A stretch of 64,000 nucleotides of DNA from Comamonadaceae bacterium (GTDB lineage Bacteria; Pseudomonadota; Gammaproteobacteria; Burkholderiales; Burkholderiaceae_C). Where the stretch lies: assembly GCA_947445115.1 (NCBI GenBank), contig CANFCG010000011.1:1-64000 (forward strand). The letters run 5' to 3'. The notes beneath the pieces are model-generated. The model made no database searches. It was given only the letters and a program-made list of their open reading frames with translations, and was not told where the DNA came from. Shown here in pieces: positions 19,614-28,397 of this stretch. Numbering within the stretch: position 1 is the stretch's first letter; each line of letters opens with the position of its first letter. Position numbers and translations under genes: made by a program.

Positions 19614-19746
19614 CTCTTACTGCAGCAGCATCTTGTTGTGGCGCAAGGTAATGACTGGCCAAGCTGTGCTGAACAAGAAAAAAGCTAAGCGTCAGCGTCA
19701 ATATTGAAATGGCAGCGATGATGCCAATTTTGAGTTCGAGATTCAT
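19555..19746 (-). CDS. possible small single-span membrane protein (63 aa)
   Basis: This 63-residue frame has an N-terminal membrane segment (about residues 8-26, IIAAISILTLTLSFFLV), then a polar tail rich in Ala, Gln and Thr. AGGGGA stands 6 nt before the ATG and a perfect 18-bp palindrome is centred about 22 nt upstream, which favours a real, regulated gene. Against it, the 3' end overlaps rsmI by 59 bp on the other strand, and no family is recognised. Confidence 0.45.
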   Translation of the reverse strand: MNLELKIGIIAAISILTLTLSFFLVQHSLASHYLAPQQDAAAVRANGTSTEAPTHTKNSWLAR

Positions 19747-19759
19747 AGAAGTCCCCTAG

Positions 19760-19777
19760 AAAGTATTGCAATACTTT
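19760..19777. promoter_or_regulatory. perfect 18-bp palindrome, candidate operator
   Basis: AAAGTATTGCAATACTTT equals its own reverse complement over all 18 bases. It lies just upstream of the Shine-Dalgarno of the 63-aa frame and downstream of argC. The size and symmetry fit a dimeric helix-turn-helix regulator. It is too short and loop-free to be a good terminator. The regulator is unknown. Confidence 0.5.
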
Positions 19778-19839
19778 TAATTCTCTAGAGTTCTCAGTGC
19801 CCGTCCTTAAAAAAAACTGAAACAATCTGAAAGATCAAG

Positions 19840-20769
19840 CTAGCCTAAACCCAGCATCAACTTCAAATTTTGTACAGCCGCGCCACTCGCGCCTTTGCCG
19901 AGGTTATCGAGTTTCGCAACCAAAACGGCTTGCCCCAGCGCATCGTTGCCGTACACGCTGAGCTCCATGTTGTTGGTGCCATTTAGCGCTGTGGGCTCCA
20001 TCCGCCCCGTCGCAAGCGGCGATACCACGCGCACGAACTCGCTACCCGCGTAGTGGGCACGTAGCGCGTCCTCTAGTTGCTGCGCGTTTTTGACGCCAGG
20101 CATCAAATCAAAATGCACACTGATTTGATCGAGCATCCCTGTGTGGAAGTTACCCACCGCTGGCACAAAAATCGGGCGGCGCGTGAGGCCTGCGTATTTT
20201 TGCAGCTCGGGAACGTGCTTGTGCGCGAGGTTCAATCCGTAGATTTCTAGCGGCGGCGCGTTTTTAGTCACCTCGTAGGCTTCAATCATTTGCCGCCCAC
20301 CACCCGAATAACCCGAAAAACCCTGCATCGCCACTGGATAGTCTCGCGGCAACAAGCCCGCATCCACTAAGGGACGCAGGAGCGCAATGCCGCCTGTGGG
20401 GTAGCAGCCAGGGTTGGCGACGTAGTTCGCGTTTCTAATGGCATCCGCTTGACTGGTGCAAAGTTCGGCAAAGCCGTAAGCCCAACCGTCTGCCGTGCGG
20501 TGCGCCGTGGACGAGTCAATGACCTTTGGTTTTTTGCCTGGCAGCGACTCAATCATGGCAACGGATTCTTTTGCGGCATCATCGTGCAGGCATAGCACCA
20601 CCAAATCAGCCTCGGCCATTAAATCTCGCTTGGCCGACACGTCTTTGCGCAGCTCAGGCGCAATACTGAGCAACGCCACGCTAGGCATGGCCTGCAAGCG
20701 CTCGCGGATTTGCAAACCCGTGGTTCCCGCTTCGCCATCAATAAAGATTTTTTTAGCCGCTTGCGTCAT
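19840..20769 (-). CDS. argC: N-acetyl-gamma-glutamyl-phosphate reductase, type 2
   Basis: ArgC reduces N-acetylglutamyl phosphate to the semialdehyde in arginine synthesis. The 309-residue product is the short, type-2 form. It has [12 protein letters not shown] at the nucleotide-binding start, the catalytic Cys122 in NPGCYPTG, and HKHVPEL and [13 protein letters not shown] in the second domain. GGGAA precedes the ATG. It is alone on its strand; other arg biosynthesis genes are absent here. Confidence 0.93.
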   Translation of the reverse strand: MTQAAKKIFIDGEAGTTGLQIRERLQAMPSVALLSIAPELRKDVSAKRDLMAEADLVVLCLHDDAAKESVAMIESLPGKKPKVIDSSTAHRTADGWAYGFAELCTSQADAIRNANYVANPGCYPTGGIALLRPLVDAGLLPRDYPVAMQGFSGYSGGGRQMIEAYEVTKNAPPLEIYGLNLAHKHVPELQKYAGLTRRPIFVPAVGNFHTGMLDQISVHFDLMPGVKNAQQLEDALRAHYAGSEFVRVVSPLATGRMEPTALNGTNNMELSVYGNDALGQAVLVAKLDNLGKGASGAAVQNLKLMLGLG

Positions 20770-20882
20770 ACGTATTTCCCGTCAGTTTTGGTGCAGTGCA
20801 ACATGATACATTACGCGTTTTCCCGTTGCGGGTGTCGCCAAGGCGGCAGCTGCATTATTTTTAACATTCCTCAAAGACTTGC

Positions 20883-22046
20883 ATGAAGATTCACGAGTAT
20901 CAAGCCAAAGATTTATTGCGCCAATTTGGCGTTCCCGTACCCAAGGGCATCCCTGCATTTACGGTGCAAGAAGCGGTAGAAGCCGCACAAAAGCTGGGCG
21001 GCCCAGTATGGGTTGTCAAAGCGCAAATCCACGCAGGTGGACGCGGCAAGGGTGGTGGCGTGAAGCTGGCTCGCTCGATTGACGAGGTCAAAAAGATTGC
21101 TGGCGAAATCTTGGGCATGCAACTCATCACGCATCAAACCTCCGCAGAAGGTCAAAAAGTTCGCCGCTTACTCATCGAAGAAGGCGCGGACATCAAAAAA
21201 GAATATTACGTGTCACTGGTCACGGACCGTGCCTCACAAAAAGTTGCGTTCATCGTCTCGAGCGAGGGCGGCATGGACATTGAAGAAGTGGCGCATTCCA
21301 CTCCTGAAAAAATCTTAACCGAGCTGGTTGATCCAGCACTAGGACTCACCTCAGCACAAGGCCAAAAATTGGCCGACGCGATTGGCGTACCTGCGGGTTC
21401 TACCGCCCAGTGCATTGATATCCTGACCAAGCTCTACAAGTGCTACATGGACACCGACGCATCGCTGGTTGAAATCAACCCGATGATTTTGGAAGGTAAT
21501 GGCGGCGTGAAATGTATCGATGCGAAATTCAACTTTGACCCGAACGCACTGTTCCGTCACCCAGAAATCGTGGCTTACCGCGATTTGGACGAAGAAGACG
21601 CAGCTGAAGTGGAAGCCTCTAAATTTGACCTCGCCTACATCAGCTTGGATGGCAACATTGGCTGCTTGGTCAACGGCGCAGGCCTTGCGATGGCAACGAT
21701 GGACACCATCAAACTGTACGGCGCAGAGCCCGCCAACTTCTTGGACGTAGGCGGCGGCGCCACACCAGAAAAAGTGACCGAAGCTTTCAAAATCATGCTG
21801 AAGAATCCTAAAGTGAAGGCCATCATGGTCAACATTTTTGGCGGCATCATGAAGTGCGACACCATCGCTACGGGCGTGATTACAGCTTGCAAAGCCACCA
21901 ACCTTTCCGTGCCGCTGGTTGTGCGCATGAAAGGCACGAACGAAGAGTTGGGCAAAAAAATGCTGGCCGAATCGGGTTTGCCGATCATTAGCGCCGATTC
22001 GATGGCTGAAGCCGCCGAAAAAGTTGTTGCCGCACTGAAAGGTTAA
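20883..22046 (+). CDS. sucC: succinyl-CoA synthetase, beta subunit (ADP-forming)
   Basis: SucC with SucD interconverts succinyl-CoA and succinate with substrate-level phosphorylation in the TCA cycle. The 387-residue product begins [20 protein letters not shown], carries an ATP-grasp domain with [16 protein letters not shown], and a C-terminal CoA-ligase domain with FLDVGGGA and [12 protein letters not shown]. Length is typical. It is followed 5 nt later by sucD. The 2-oxoglutarate dehydrogenase genes are not in the window. Confidence 0.97.
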   Translation: MKIHEYQAKDLLRQFGVPVPKGIPAFTVQEAVEAAQKLGGPVWVVKAQIHAGGRGKGGGVKLARSIDEVKKIAGEILGMQLITHQTSAEGQKVRRLLIEEGADIKKEYYVSLVTDRASQKVAFIVSSEGGMDIEEVAHSTPEKILTELVDPALGLTSAQGQKLADAIGVPAGSTAQCIDILTKLYKCYMDTDASLVEINPMILEGNGGVKCIDAKFNFDPNALFRHPEIVAYRDLDEEDAAEVEASKFDLAYISLDGNIGCLVNGAGLAMATMDTIKLYGAEPANFLDVGGGATPEKVTEAFKIMLKNPKVKAIMVNIFGGIMKCDTIATGVITACKATNLSVPLVVRMKGTNEELGKKMLAESGLPIISADSMAEAAEKVVAALKG

Positions 22047-22051
22047 TTTAA

Positions 22052-22945
22052 ATGTCTATCTACATCAATAAAAATACACGCGTTATCACCCAAGGCATTA
22101 CCGGTAAAACGGGTCAGTTTCATACTGAAAAATGCCAAGAGTACGCCAACGGTAAAGAATGTTTCGTTGCAGGCGTGAACCCGAAAAAAGCGGGAGAGTC
22201 GATTTTTAACATCCCAATTTACGCATCGGTTAAAGAAGCGGCTTCTGAGACTGGCGCAACGGTTTCCGTGATCTACGTGCCACCAGCAGGCGCAGCAGCA
22301 GCCATTTGGGAAGCCGTTGAGGCTGACCTCGATTTGGCCATTTGTATTACCGAAGGCATCCCTGTCCGTGACATGCTCGAGGTGCGCAACCGTATGCGCG
22401 CCAAAGAAGCGGCCGGCGGCAAAAAGACACTCTTGCTTGGACCTAACTGCCCAGGTTTGATTACGCCTGATGAGATCAAAATCGGCATCATGCCAGGTCA
22501 CATTCACCGCAAAGGCCGTATCGGCGTGGTCTCGCGCTCAGGCACATTGACATACGAAGCCGTTGCACAGCTCACTGAAATTGGCCTTGGCCAATCTTCA
22601 GCTGTCGGCATTGGCGGCGACCCAATCAATGGCCTCAAGCACATCGACGTGATGCGCGCCTTCAACGACGATCCTGATACCGATGCGGTCATCATGATTG
22701 GCGAAATTGGCGGTCCAGACGAAGCCGAAGCCGCGATGTGGTGCAAAGCGAACATGAAAAAGCCTATCGTCGGCTTTATCGCTGGCGTCACGGCTCCTGC
22801 GGGCAAGCGTATGGGACACGCTGGCGCTTTGATTAGTGGCGGCGCGGACACAGCGGATGCCAAATTGGAGATCATGGAAGCCTGCGGCTTTACCGTGACG
22901 CGTAACCCATCCGAGATGGCAAAGCTACTAAAAGCCCTGCTCTAA
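22052..22945 (+). CDS. sucD: succinyl-CoA synthetase, alpha subunit
   Basis: The 297-residue alpha subunit carries the CoA-binding domain with QGITGKTGQFHT near residue 14. The phosphorylated histidine is about residue 256 in KRMGHAGALISGG. The motif GPNCPGLI near residue 130 is also conserved. It starts 5 nt after sucC and both are followed by a strong Rho-independent terminator. Confidence 0.97.
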   Translation: MSIYINKNTRVITQGITGKTGQFHTEKCQEYANGKECFVAGVNPKKAGESIFNIPIYASVKEAASETGATVSVIYVPPAGAAAAIWEAVEADLDLAICITEGIPVRDMLEVRNRMRAKEAAGGKKTLLLGPNCPGLITPDEIKIGIMPGHIHRKGRIGVVSRSGTLTYEAVAQLTEIGLGQSSAVGIGGDPINGLKHIDVMRAFNDDPDTDAVIMIGEIGGPDEAEAAMWCKANMKKPIVGFIAGVTAPAGKRMGHAGALISGGADTADAKLEIMEACGFTVTRNPSEMAKLLKALL

Positions 22946-23010
22946 CGAAGTCTGGGGGAAACTACTACCCAAATCGGCGTCATTTTTCGGTAAGATTGCT
23001 CTTACCCAGA

Positions 23011-23046
23011 ACCCCTCTGGCCACAAGCTTGAGGGGTTTTTATTTT
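23011..23046 (+). terminator. Rho-independent terminator after sucCD
   Basis: ACCCCTC and GAGGGGT form a perfect 7-bp stem with a 13-nt loop, followed by TTTTATTTTT. It lies between sucD and the TerC gene, 22 nt before the latter's start, so terC either has a promoter downstream of it or depends on readthrough. Confidence 0.85.
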
Positions 23047-23067
23047 TAAGATTTTGAGGAACGAGAT

Positions 23068-23763
23068 ATGGAATTGCTATCAACCCCCGCCTTTTGGCTG
23101 GCACTGGGATCCATCATTTGGATCAATATTATTTTGTCCGGCGACAACGCCGTGGTGATTGCTTTGGCAGCACGCTCGCTGCCACCTGCACAGCAAAAAC
23201 AAGCGGTGATGTGGGGCGCTGGCGCTGCAGTGATTTTGCGCATCGGCCTGACTTTTATTGCCGCCAAGCTTTTAGAGTTTCCTTGGTTGCAAATCATTGG
23301 CGGCTTGCTGCTGCTTTGGATTGGCGTCCAGCTCATGGCCGAAGAAGATGAAGAAGGTCATGGCGAAGATAAGAATTCTCTTAGCTTTGGCGCGGCCGTC
23401 CGCACCATTTTGATTGCCGATTTGGTGATGAGCTTAGATAACGTGATTGGTGTTGCGCTGGCGGCAAAAATTGATGGTGTTATCAACTATCCACTGCTGG
23501 TTATTGGCCTTGTCATTAGCATACCGCTTGTTGTGTTTGGCTCTACATTCATGATTAAGCTTATGGAAAAATTCCCCGTCATCATCACACTTGGCGCCGC
23601 TTTAATTGGCTGGGTTGCAGGTGATGCACTCACGCACGACCCTGTCTTTAAAGACGCGTTCGGAAGCGCTCCCGCTTTGGTTTATGGCATCAAAATCGCT
23701 TGCGCTATTTTTGTAATCGCTGTGGGCACTTGGCTCTCAAAGCGCTCTCAAGCAGCCAAATAA
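23068..23763 (+). CDS. TerC-family integral membrane protein (YjbE-like)
   Basis: The 231-residue protein has about seven membrane segments. Both family repeats are visible: IILSGDNAVVIALAARSLP near residue 21 and LVMSLDNVIGVALAAK near 119, each with the conserved Asp-Asn pair. TerC/Alx relatives export manganese or handle metal ions, and several are controlled by an Mn riboswitch. Here the short leader looks only like a terminator plus a ribosome site (GAGGAACGAG). The role is inferred from the family. Confidence 0.9.
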   Translation: MELLSTPAFWLALGSIIWINIILSGDNAVVIALAARSLPPAQQKQAVMWGAGAAVILRIGLTFIAAKLLEFPWLQIIGGLLLLWIGVQLMAEEDEEGHGEDKNSLSFGAAVRTILIADLVMSLDNVIGVALAAKIDGVINYPLLVIGLVISIPLVVFGSTFMIKLMEKFPVIITLGAALIGWVAGDALTHDPVFKDAFGSAPALVYGIKIACAIFVIAVGTWLSKRSQAAK

Positions 23764-23782
23764 CTCAACCGCCCCACTCATC

Positions 23783-25783
23783 ATGCAGGGCGGCATCAGG
23801 CAGCGACTCTTTGCAGCGCTGCCTGTTTTTTCGCATCATCTGGCAATTATTGCCATCGCCATCGTCTTTGTTTTGCATGGTCTGCACTTTTGGCGTATTC
23901 CCTATTTAGATCGCCTTGACGCTTGGATTTATGACGCAAGGCTGCTATCTGGCGCCAAGCAAACCGCGCACCCTGATATCGTTATCGTGGATATTGACGA
24001 ATCCAGTCTCACAGCCTTTGGACGCTGGCCTTGGGCGAGAGACACCACGGCAGCGCTAGTCAAGCGACTAACGGTGCATCAACAAGCGGCTGCCGTTGGT
24101 TTTGATATGGTGTTTGCAGAAGCAGAGAGTCCTGTAACTGACTTAGCACTCGCCACGGCCATTCAAGGCCAACCTGTGGTGCTAGGCTATTACCTCACCA
24201 GCGACCGATCAAGCCATACTAGCGGACAATTACCCTCACCCGTCTTAACAAAATCAAACCGCGATTTTCAAATTACGAGCTGGTCAGGTTACGGCGCAAA
24301 TCTAGCCCAGCTCACAGAGTCAGCGCCTCAATCCGGCTTTTTTAATGCCATTAGCGATCCCGATGGCGTCATCAGGTCCGCGCCTTTGCTGGCCGAATAT
24401 CAAGGTCAGTACTACGAGTCACTCTCCCTCGCCTTGTACCGTCGCTACCTCACCAGTACAAGCACTAAAGCCGAGCTGCCCAGCATCTCCCCACACTTTG
24501 CCTCCGACGATCCACAGTATCGGCACTTAGATGCCGTCCGCCTCACTACGGGACAGCGCACGCAAGATATTCCTGTTGACGATACCGTGACTAAACTTAT
24601 TCCTTACCGAGGTGCAGGCGGCTATGGCGATGGCAGTGGCCGCTCGTTTCGCTATATTTCAGCAGCAGATGTTTTGCTTGGCAAACTGCCTGCTGGCTCG
24701 CTTGCGGGTAAGGTTGCCCTGATTGGCAGCTCTACACCTACGCTAGAAGACTTGCGAGTCACGCCTTGGGGAGGAGCATTTCCTGGCGTTGAAGTGCAAG
24801 CCAACGCCCTGGCTGGCTTGATGGATGGGCGAGGACCTGGGCGCCCCGACTACGCACTCGGGTTTGATCTCTTCCAGCTGAGCGTTCTGGCACTCATTTT
24901 GCTGATATTCCTTCCTAGACTCTCAGCGCTATGGTCCGTTGCACTTGCCGTTTTTCTATCCAGCCTAGTTTGGTTCACGCACCGCTACTTATTTACGAGC
25001 CATGATTTAGCTTTGCCCTCTGCCGCCAGCTTTGCACTGATTGCCTGCGCATTTGTTGTACGCGTCAGTGAAGGCTTTTTTATAGAGGGGCAGCGCAGAC
25101 GTAAGCTCACGCGGCTTTTCGGCAGCTACGTTGCACCCAAATGGGTTAGCCGTATGGTGAGGTCAGGCGATGACTACTCCATGCAAGCCAACAACCAAGT
25201 ACTCACCGTGATGTTTTGCGATATGCGTGGCTTCACACGACTAGCGGGCACCCTACCACCGATCGCATTGCAAGCACTGCTCAACGACATCTTTAATCGC
25301 CTCTCCCACGTCATCCAGGCGCATGGCGGCACGATAGACAAATACATGGGCGACTGCGTCATGGCTTTTTGGGGTGCCCCCGAGGTGCAACACGACCACG
25401 CCTTGCGCGCCGTGCGCTGTGCCGTGGCGCTTCAAGCCGCCATTGCTAGCTACAACACCGAGCGCGCAAACTCTGCACTGACGAGCGACACGCTCGTCGA
25501 AATGGGCATTGGCCTCAATACGGGCCTCATGTGCGTGGGCGATATGGGATCCAGCATTCGGCGCAGCTACACCGTGGTCGGCGAAGCCGTTAATTTAGCC
25601 TCGCGACTAGAGGGGCTCTGCAAAACTTACAATCAAGCTTTTATCGTTAGCGCGGCAACCAAAGCTGCGGCCACTGAGCAAGGCTTTAGTGGTCTTTGGC
25701 TAGAGCTTGGCCTAGCCAAGGTCGCTGGCAGCGATGTTCCTATTCCTATTTTTACGATGTCTCCATCACCCTCATCTGTATGA
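23783..25783 (+). CDS. CHASE2-domain adenylate/guanylate cyclase
   Basis: The 666-residue membrane protein starts with a membrane segment (about residues 20-34), followed by a CHASE2 sensor (about 45-345, with IVIVDIDESSL and GRWPWAR) outside the membrane. Two or three membrane segments follow (about 360-435). The C-terminal class III cyclase domain (about 465-640) has VMFCDMRGFTRLA, the KYMGDCVMAFWGAP loop and GEAVNLASRLEGL. The two metal Asp residues are present. It lies 19 nt after terC and overlaps a 44-codon frame by 4 bp. Whether it makes cAMP or cGMP is unclear. Confidence 0.9.
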   Translation: MQGGIRQRLFAALPVFSHHLAIIAIAIVFVLHGLHFWRIPYLDRLDAWIYDARLLSGAKQTAHPDIVIVDIDESSLTAFGRWPWARDTTAALVKRLTVHQQAAAVGFDMVFAEAESPVTDLALATAIQGQPVVLGYYLTSDRSSHTSGQLPSPVLTKSNRDFQITSWSGYGANLAQLTESAPQSGFFNAISDPDGVIRSAPLLAEYQGQYYESLSLALYRRYLTSTSTKAELPSISPHFASDDPQYRHLDAVRLTTGQRTQDIPVDDTVTKLIPYRGAGGYGDGSGRSFRYISAADVLLGKLPAGSLAGKVALIGSSTPTLEDLRVTPWGGAFPGVEVQANALAGLMDGRGPGRPDYALGFDLFQLSVLALILLIFLPRLSALWSVALAVFLSSLVWFTHRYLFTSHDLALPSAASFALIACAFVVRVSEGFFIEGQRRRKLTRLFGSYVAPKWVSRMVRSGDDYSMQANNQVLTVMFCDMRGFTRLAGTLPPIALQALLNDIFNRLSHVIQAHGGTIDKYMGDCVMAFWGAPEVQHDHALRAVRCAVALQAAIASYNTERANSALTSDTLVEMGIGLNTGLMCVGDMGSSIRRSYTVVGEAVNLASRLEGLCKTYNQAFIVSAATKAAATEQGFSGLWLELGLAKVAGSDVPIPIFTMSPSPSSV

Positions 25784-25914
25784 AAAAACCAACGCCTTAT
25801 TCACCTAACTCAAAAATTCGCATCACCCTGTTGCAAATGCTTGGCACCATTGGCGCCTTCGGCTTGCTGGGCGCATGGCTTTTCCCCATCATCCTAGCGT
25901 GGGTGCGCAAGTAA
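25780..25914 (+). CDS. small membrane protein (44 aa) coupled to the cyclase gene
   Basis: This 44-residue frame starts at the ATGA overlapping the cyclase stop and ends one nucleotide before the TTG start of the O-oligosaccharyltransferase. It has one membrane segment, ALFGLLG-like (MLGTIGAFGLLGAWLFPIIL, about residues 20-39), flanked by basic residues. Close packing on both sides supports real translation. No family is recognised. Confidence 0.55.
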   Translation: MKKPTPYSPNSKIRITLLQMLGTIGAFGLLGAWLFPIILAWVRK

Positions 25915-25915
25915 A

Positions 25916-27520
25916 TTGCCTGCGCTGCAGCGACAGCATCTAAGCATTGCGCTTGCTGCCATCGTTTGGCTTTGCCCGCTGTGGCTGGGGCCCACGGCCA
26001 TCGTACCAGCGCTGCTTTGGGGTGCTGCAGGACTTGGCGCATTACTGATACTAGATGTAACGGCCACAGCCCAAGCACAGCCAGCGTCACTGCAAAAGCT
26101 GTTCTCGGCACTCTTGCTCAGTCTAGGGCTGATGATTGCTTGGTGTAGCCATAGTCTTCAAAACACACTAGCCGCCTCGCTAAGCCTTGCCAGTATTGGC
26201 CTTGCAGCCACTCTCACCGCAAAAATCGATCAGACAAGCCCTGCCAGAATCATGGCATGGGGATGGTTAGCAGCCGGGCTTTTCAATGCGGCATGTGGAC
26301 TCATGCAATACTTTGGCTGGACGGATGAGCCGCTTGGCACAGCTTTTGGGTTTTTGCGTCAACGCAATAATTTTGCAACGCTTTGCAATATCGCATTAAT
26401 TGCGTTGATTTATTTATGGCATCAAAAACAGCTTCGTACTGCGCTGGCCGCAAGTGCGGGGTTACTGGTGTCTGCTGGTTTGGCGGCAACGACGTCTCGC
26501 GCAGGTTTGCTAGGGCTAATCGCGATCTCGCTTGCAATGAGTCTGTCCAAAAATCTTCGCAAAGCGGCAGCCCTGCTGGTTCTCGCTTACGCCTTTTTTG
26601 CGTGGGCACTGCCGCAAATCAGCCATTCGCCCGAAACCATTGTGGCCCGCGTGAGCAGCACCGCCGACGGCGGGCAGTTTCAGGACAGTCGGCGCATCAT
26701 GTGGGACAACACGCTGACCTTGATTCGTCAACAGCCCATACTGGGTGTGGGTTGGCGAGAGATAGACCACGCACTGCATCTCACCGATTTTGGCGCAACC
26801 GCGCGCTTTCCAGGGCAGGTCGATAACGCACACAACTTGCCGTTGCAATTTGCGGCTGAGCTTGGTGTGCCATTTACGGCAATATGGCTTTTCGCTTTGG
26901 CATGGCTGATTTTGCGCAATAAGCCTTGGCGTACCCGCGTGCCCGAGCAACTGCTGGGCTGGGGCATATTACTTGTCATTGGCATTCACAGTCTGCTGGA
27001 ATATCCGCTGTGGTACGCCCCCTTTCAAATCGCAGCAGGACTGGCTTCTGGGCTTGTTTTTATTCAGAAAAAATCCGTCTTCCGTGCCTCTACAGCCCAT
27101 ATGACATATGGCTTAGCGGGCGCTGCTTTATTGATTTTTGTAGCCTACGCGGCATTTGATTACCACCGCGTACGGCAGCTTTTTATTCCTGATGCCGAGC
27201 GATCGCCACTCTACCGTTCAGACACGCGAGCGCAGGCCGAGCAAAGCTGGCTATTTGCGGCGCAAGTACGCTATGCGCGGCTGAGTACCATGACCAAATC
27301 AGCAGATAATGCACCCGCGGTTTATGCACTAGCCCAGGAAGTGCTGCATTTCAGCGCTGAACCTTGGGTCTTCAAAATCCTGATCGATGCAGGCGATCAG
27401 CTAGCGCCGCACGACGCCCAAATTGCCGCAGCCGTTGCCGTGTACAAACGTCAATTACCCGCCATCTTGGCAGCGGATACCGTTCTGACGGCTCCGCCTC
27501 CTGACTCAGCCGTAAAATAA
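25916..27520 (+). CDS. PglL-like O-oligosaccharyltransferase / Wzy_C family protein
   Basis: The 534-residue inner-membrane protein has about 12 membrane segments. FGFLRQRNNFATLCN, DNAHNLPLQFAAELGVP (with the key histidine of Wzy/WaaL/PglL enzymes in the large periplasmic loop) and GIHSLLEYPLWYAPF are features of the PglL branch. That branch transfers glycans from lipid carriers to serines or threonines of proteins such as pilins. The start is TTG, 1 nt after the preceding stop. O-antigen ligase activity is an alternative. No glycan-assembly genes adjoin it. Confidence 0.82.
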   Translation: MPALQRQHLSIALAAIVWLCPLWLGPTAIVPALLWGAAGLGALLILDVTATAQAQPASLQKLFSALLLSLGLMIAWCSHSLQNTLAASLSLASIGLAATLTAKIDQTSPARIMAWGWLAAGLFNAACGLMQYFGWTDEPLGTAFGFLRQRNNFATLCNIALIALIYLWHQKQLRTALAASAGLLVSAGLAATTSRAGLLGLIAISLAMSLSKNLRKAAALLVLAYAFFAWALPQISHSPETIVARVSSTADGGQFQDSRRIMWDNTLTLIRQQPILGVGWREIDHALHLTDFGATARFPGQVDNAHNLPLQFAAELGVPFTAIWLFALAWLILRNKPWRTRVPEQLLGWGILLVIGIHSLLEYPLWYAPFQIAAGLASGLVFIQKKSVFRASTAHMTYGLAGAALLIFVAYAAFDYHRVRQLFIPDAERSPLYRSDTRAQAEQSWLFAAQVRYARLSTMTKSADNAPAVYALAQEVLHFSAEPWVFKILIDAGDQLAPHDAQIAAAVAVYKRQLPAILAADTVLTAPPPDSAVK

Positions 27521-27524
27521 CACC

Positions 27525-28370
27525 ATGGCAAACTATATTCTTACCCTCGCCTGCGCAGACCGTGCCGGTATCGTTCATGCCATCTCGGGCTTTTTGTTTG
27601 AGCAAGGCAGCAACATCGAAGAAGCGCAGCAGTTTTCAGATTTAAAAACAAATCGCTTCTTTATGCGCATCCGCTTTAGCTGCGACCGCGTGCCCAGCGA
27701 AGACTTAGACACGCTGCTCATGGCGTTTGCGTCGGAAAACAAAATGCAGCTCAGCCTGCATGCCGCCCATCAGCCCATGAAGACCGTGCTGATGGTTAGC
27801 AAAGAGGGGCACTGCCTCAACGATTTACTGTTCCGCTGGAAAAGTGGCCTGCTTAATTTGGACGTTCGCGCCATTGTCAGTAATCACCGCGAGTTCTATC
27901 AACTGGCCGCCAGCTACAACGTGCCCTTCCATCACATCCCCGTCACCAAAGATGGCAAGGCTGCAGCAGAAGCCAAGGCATATGAAGTGATCCAATCGGA
28001 AGGTGCCGAACTGGTCATTTTGGCACGCTACATGCAAATTTTGTCAGATGATTTGTGCAAAAAATTGTCAGGCAAGGCCATCAACATTCATCACAGCTTT
28101 TTGCCCAGCTTCAAAGGCGCCAAGCCTTATAGCCAAGCGCATGAGCGGGGCGTCAAACTGATTGGCGCAACGGCGCATTACGTCACCGCCGAGCTGGACG
28201 AAGGCCCCATCATCGAGCAAGATGTGGCTCGGGTCGACCACAGCCGCACAGTAGAAGACCTCACCAGCATTGGCCGTGACACCGAAAGCCAAGTGCTCGC
28301 CAGAGCCATCAAATGGCACAGCGAACACCGTGTGCTGATGAATGGTTCGCGCACCATTGTTTTTAAATAA
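27525..28370 (+). CDS. purU: formyltetrahydrofolate deformylase
   Basis: PurU hydrolyses 10-formyl-THF to formate and THF, balancing one-carbon pools. The 281-residue protein has an N-terminal ACT domain (YILTLACADRAGIVHAISGFL). The formyltransferase-like domain follows, with NIHHSFLPSFKGAKPYSQA near residue 187 and GATAHYVTAELDEGPIIEQD near 210, which hold the catalytic His and Asp. It follows the PglL gene by 4 nt, probably in the same operon without a clear functional link. Confidence 0.95.
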   Translation: MANYILTLACADRAGIVHAISGFLFEQGSNIEEAQQFSDLKTNRFFMRIRFSCDRVPSEDLDTLLMAFASENKMQLSLHAAHQPMKTVLMVSKEGHCLNDLLFRWKSGLLNLDVRAIVSNHREFYQLAASYNVPFHHIPVTKDGKAAAEAKAYEVIQSEGAELVILARYMQILSDDLCKKLSGKAINIHHSFLPSFKGAKPYSQAHERGVKLIGATAHYVTAELDEGPIIEQDVARVDHSRTVEDLTSIGRDTESQVLARAIKWHSEHRVLMNGSRTIVFK

Positions 28371-28397
28371 GCACAATGCTCGGCTGAAATTTTCAAA

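Noticed and set aside
22946-23067. yybP-ykoY (manganese) riboswitch upstream of the TerC gene
   Set aside because: TerC genes often have one, and GGGGGAAACTACTACCC looks tempting, but the conserved riboswitch core is not present. The region reads better as the sucCD terminator plus a ribosome site.
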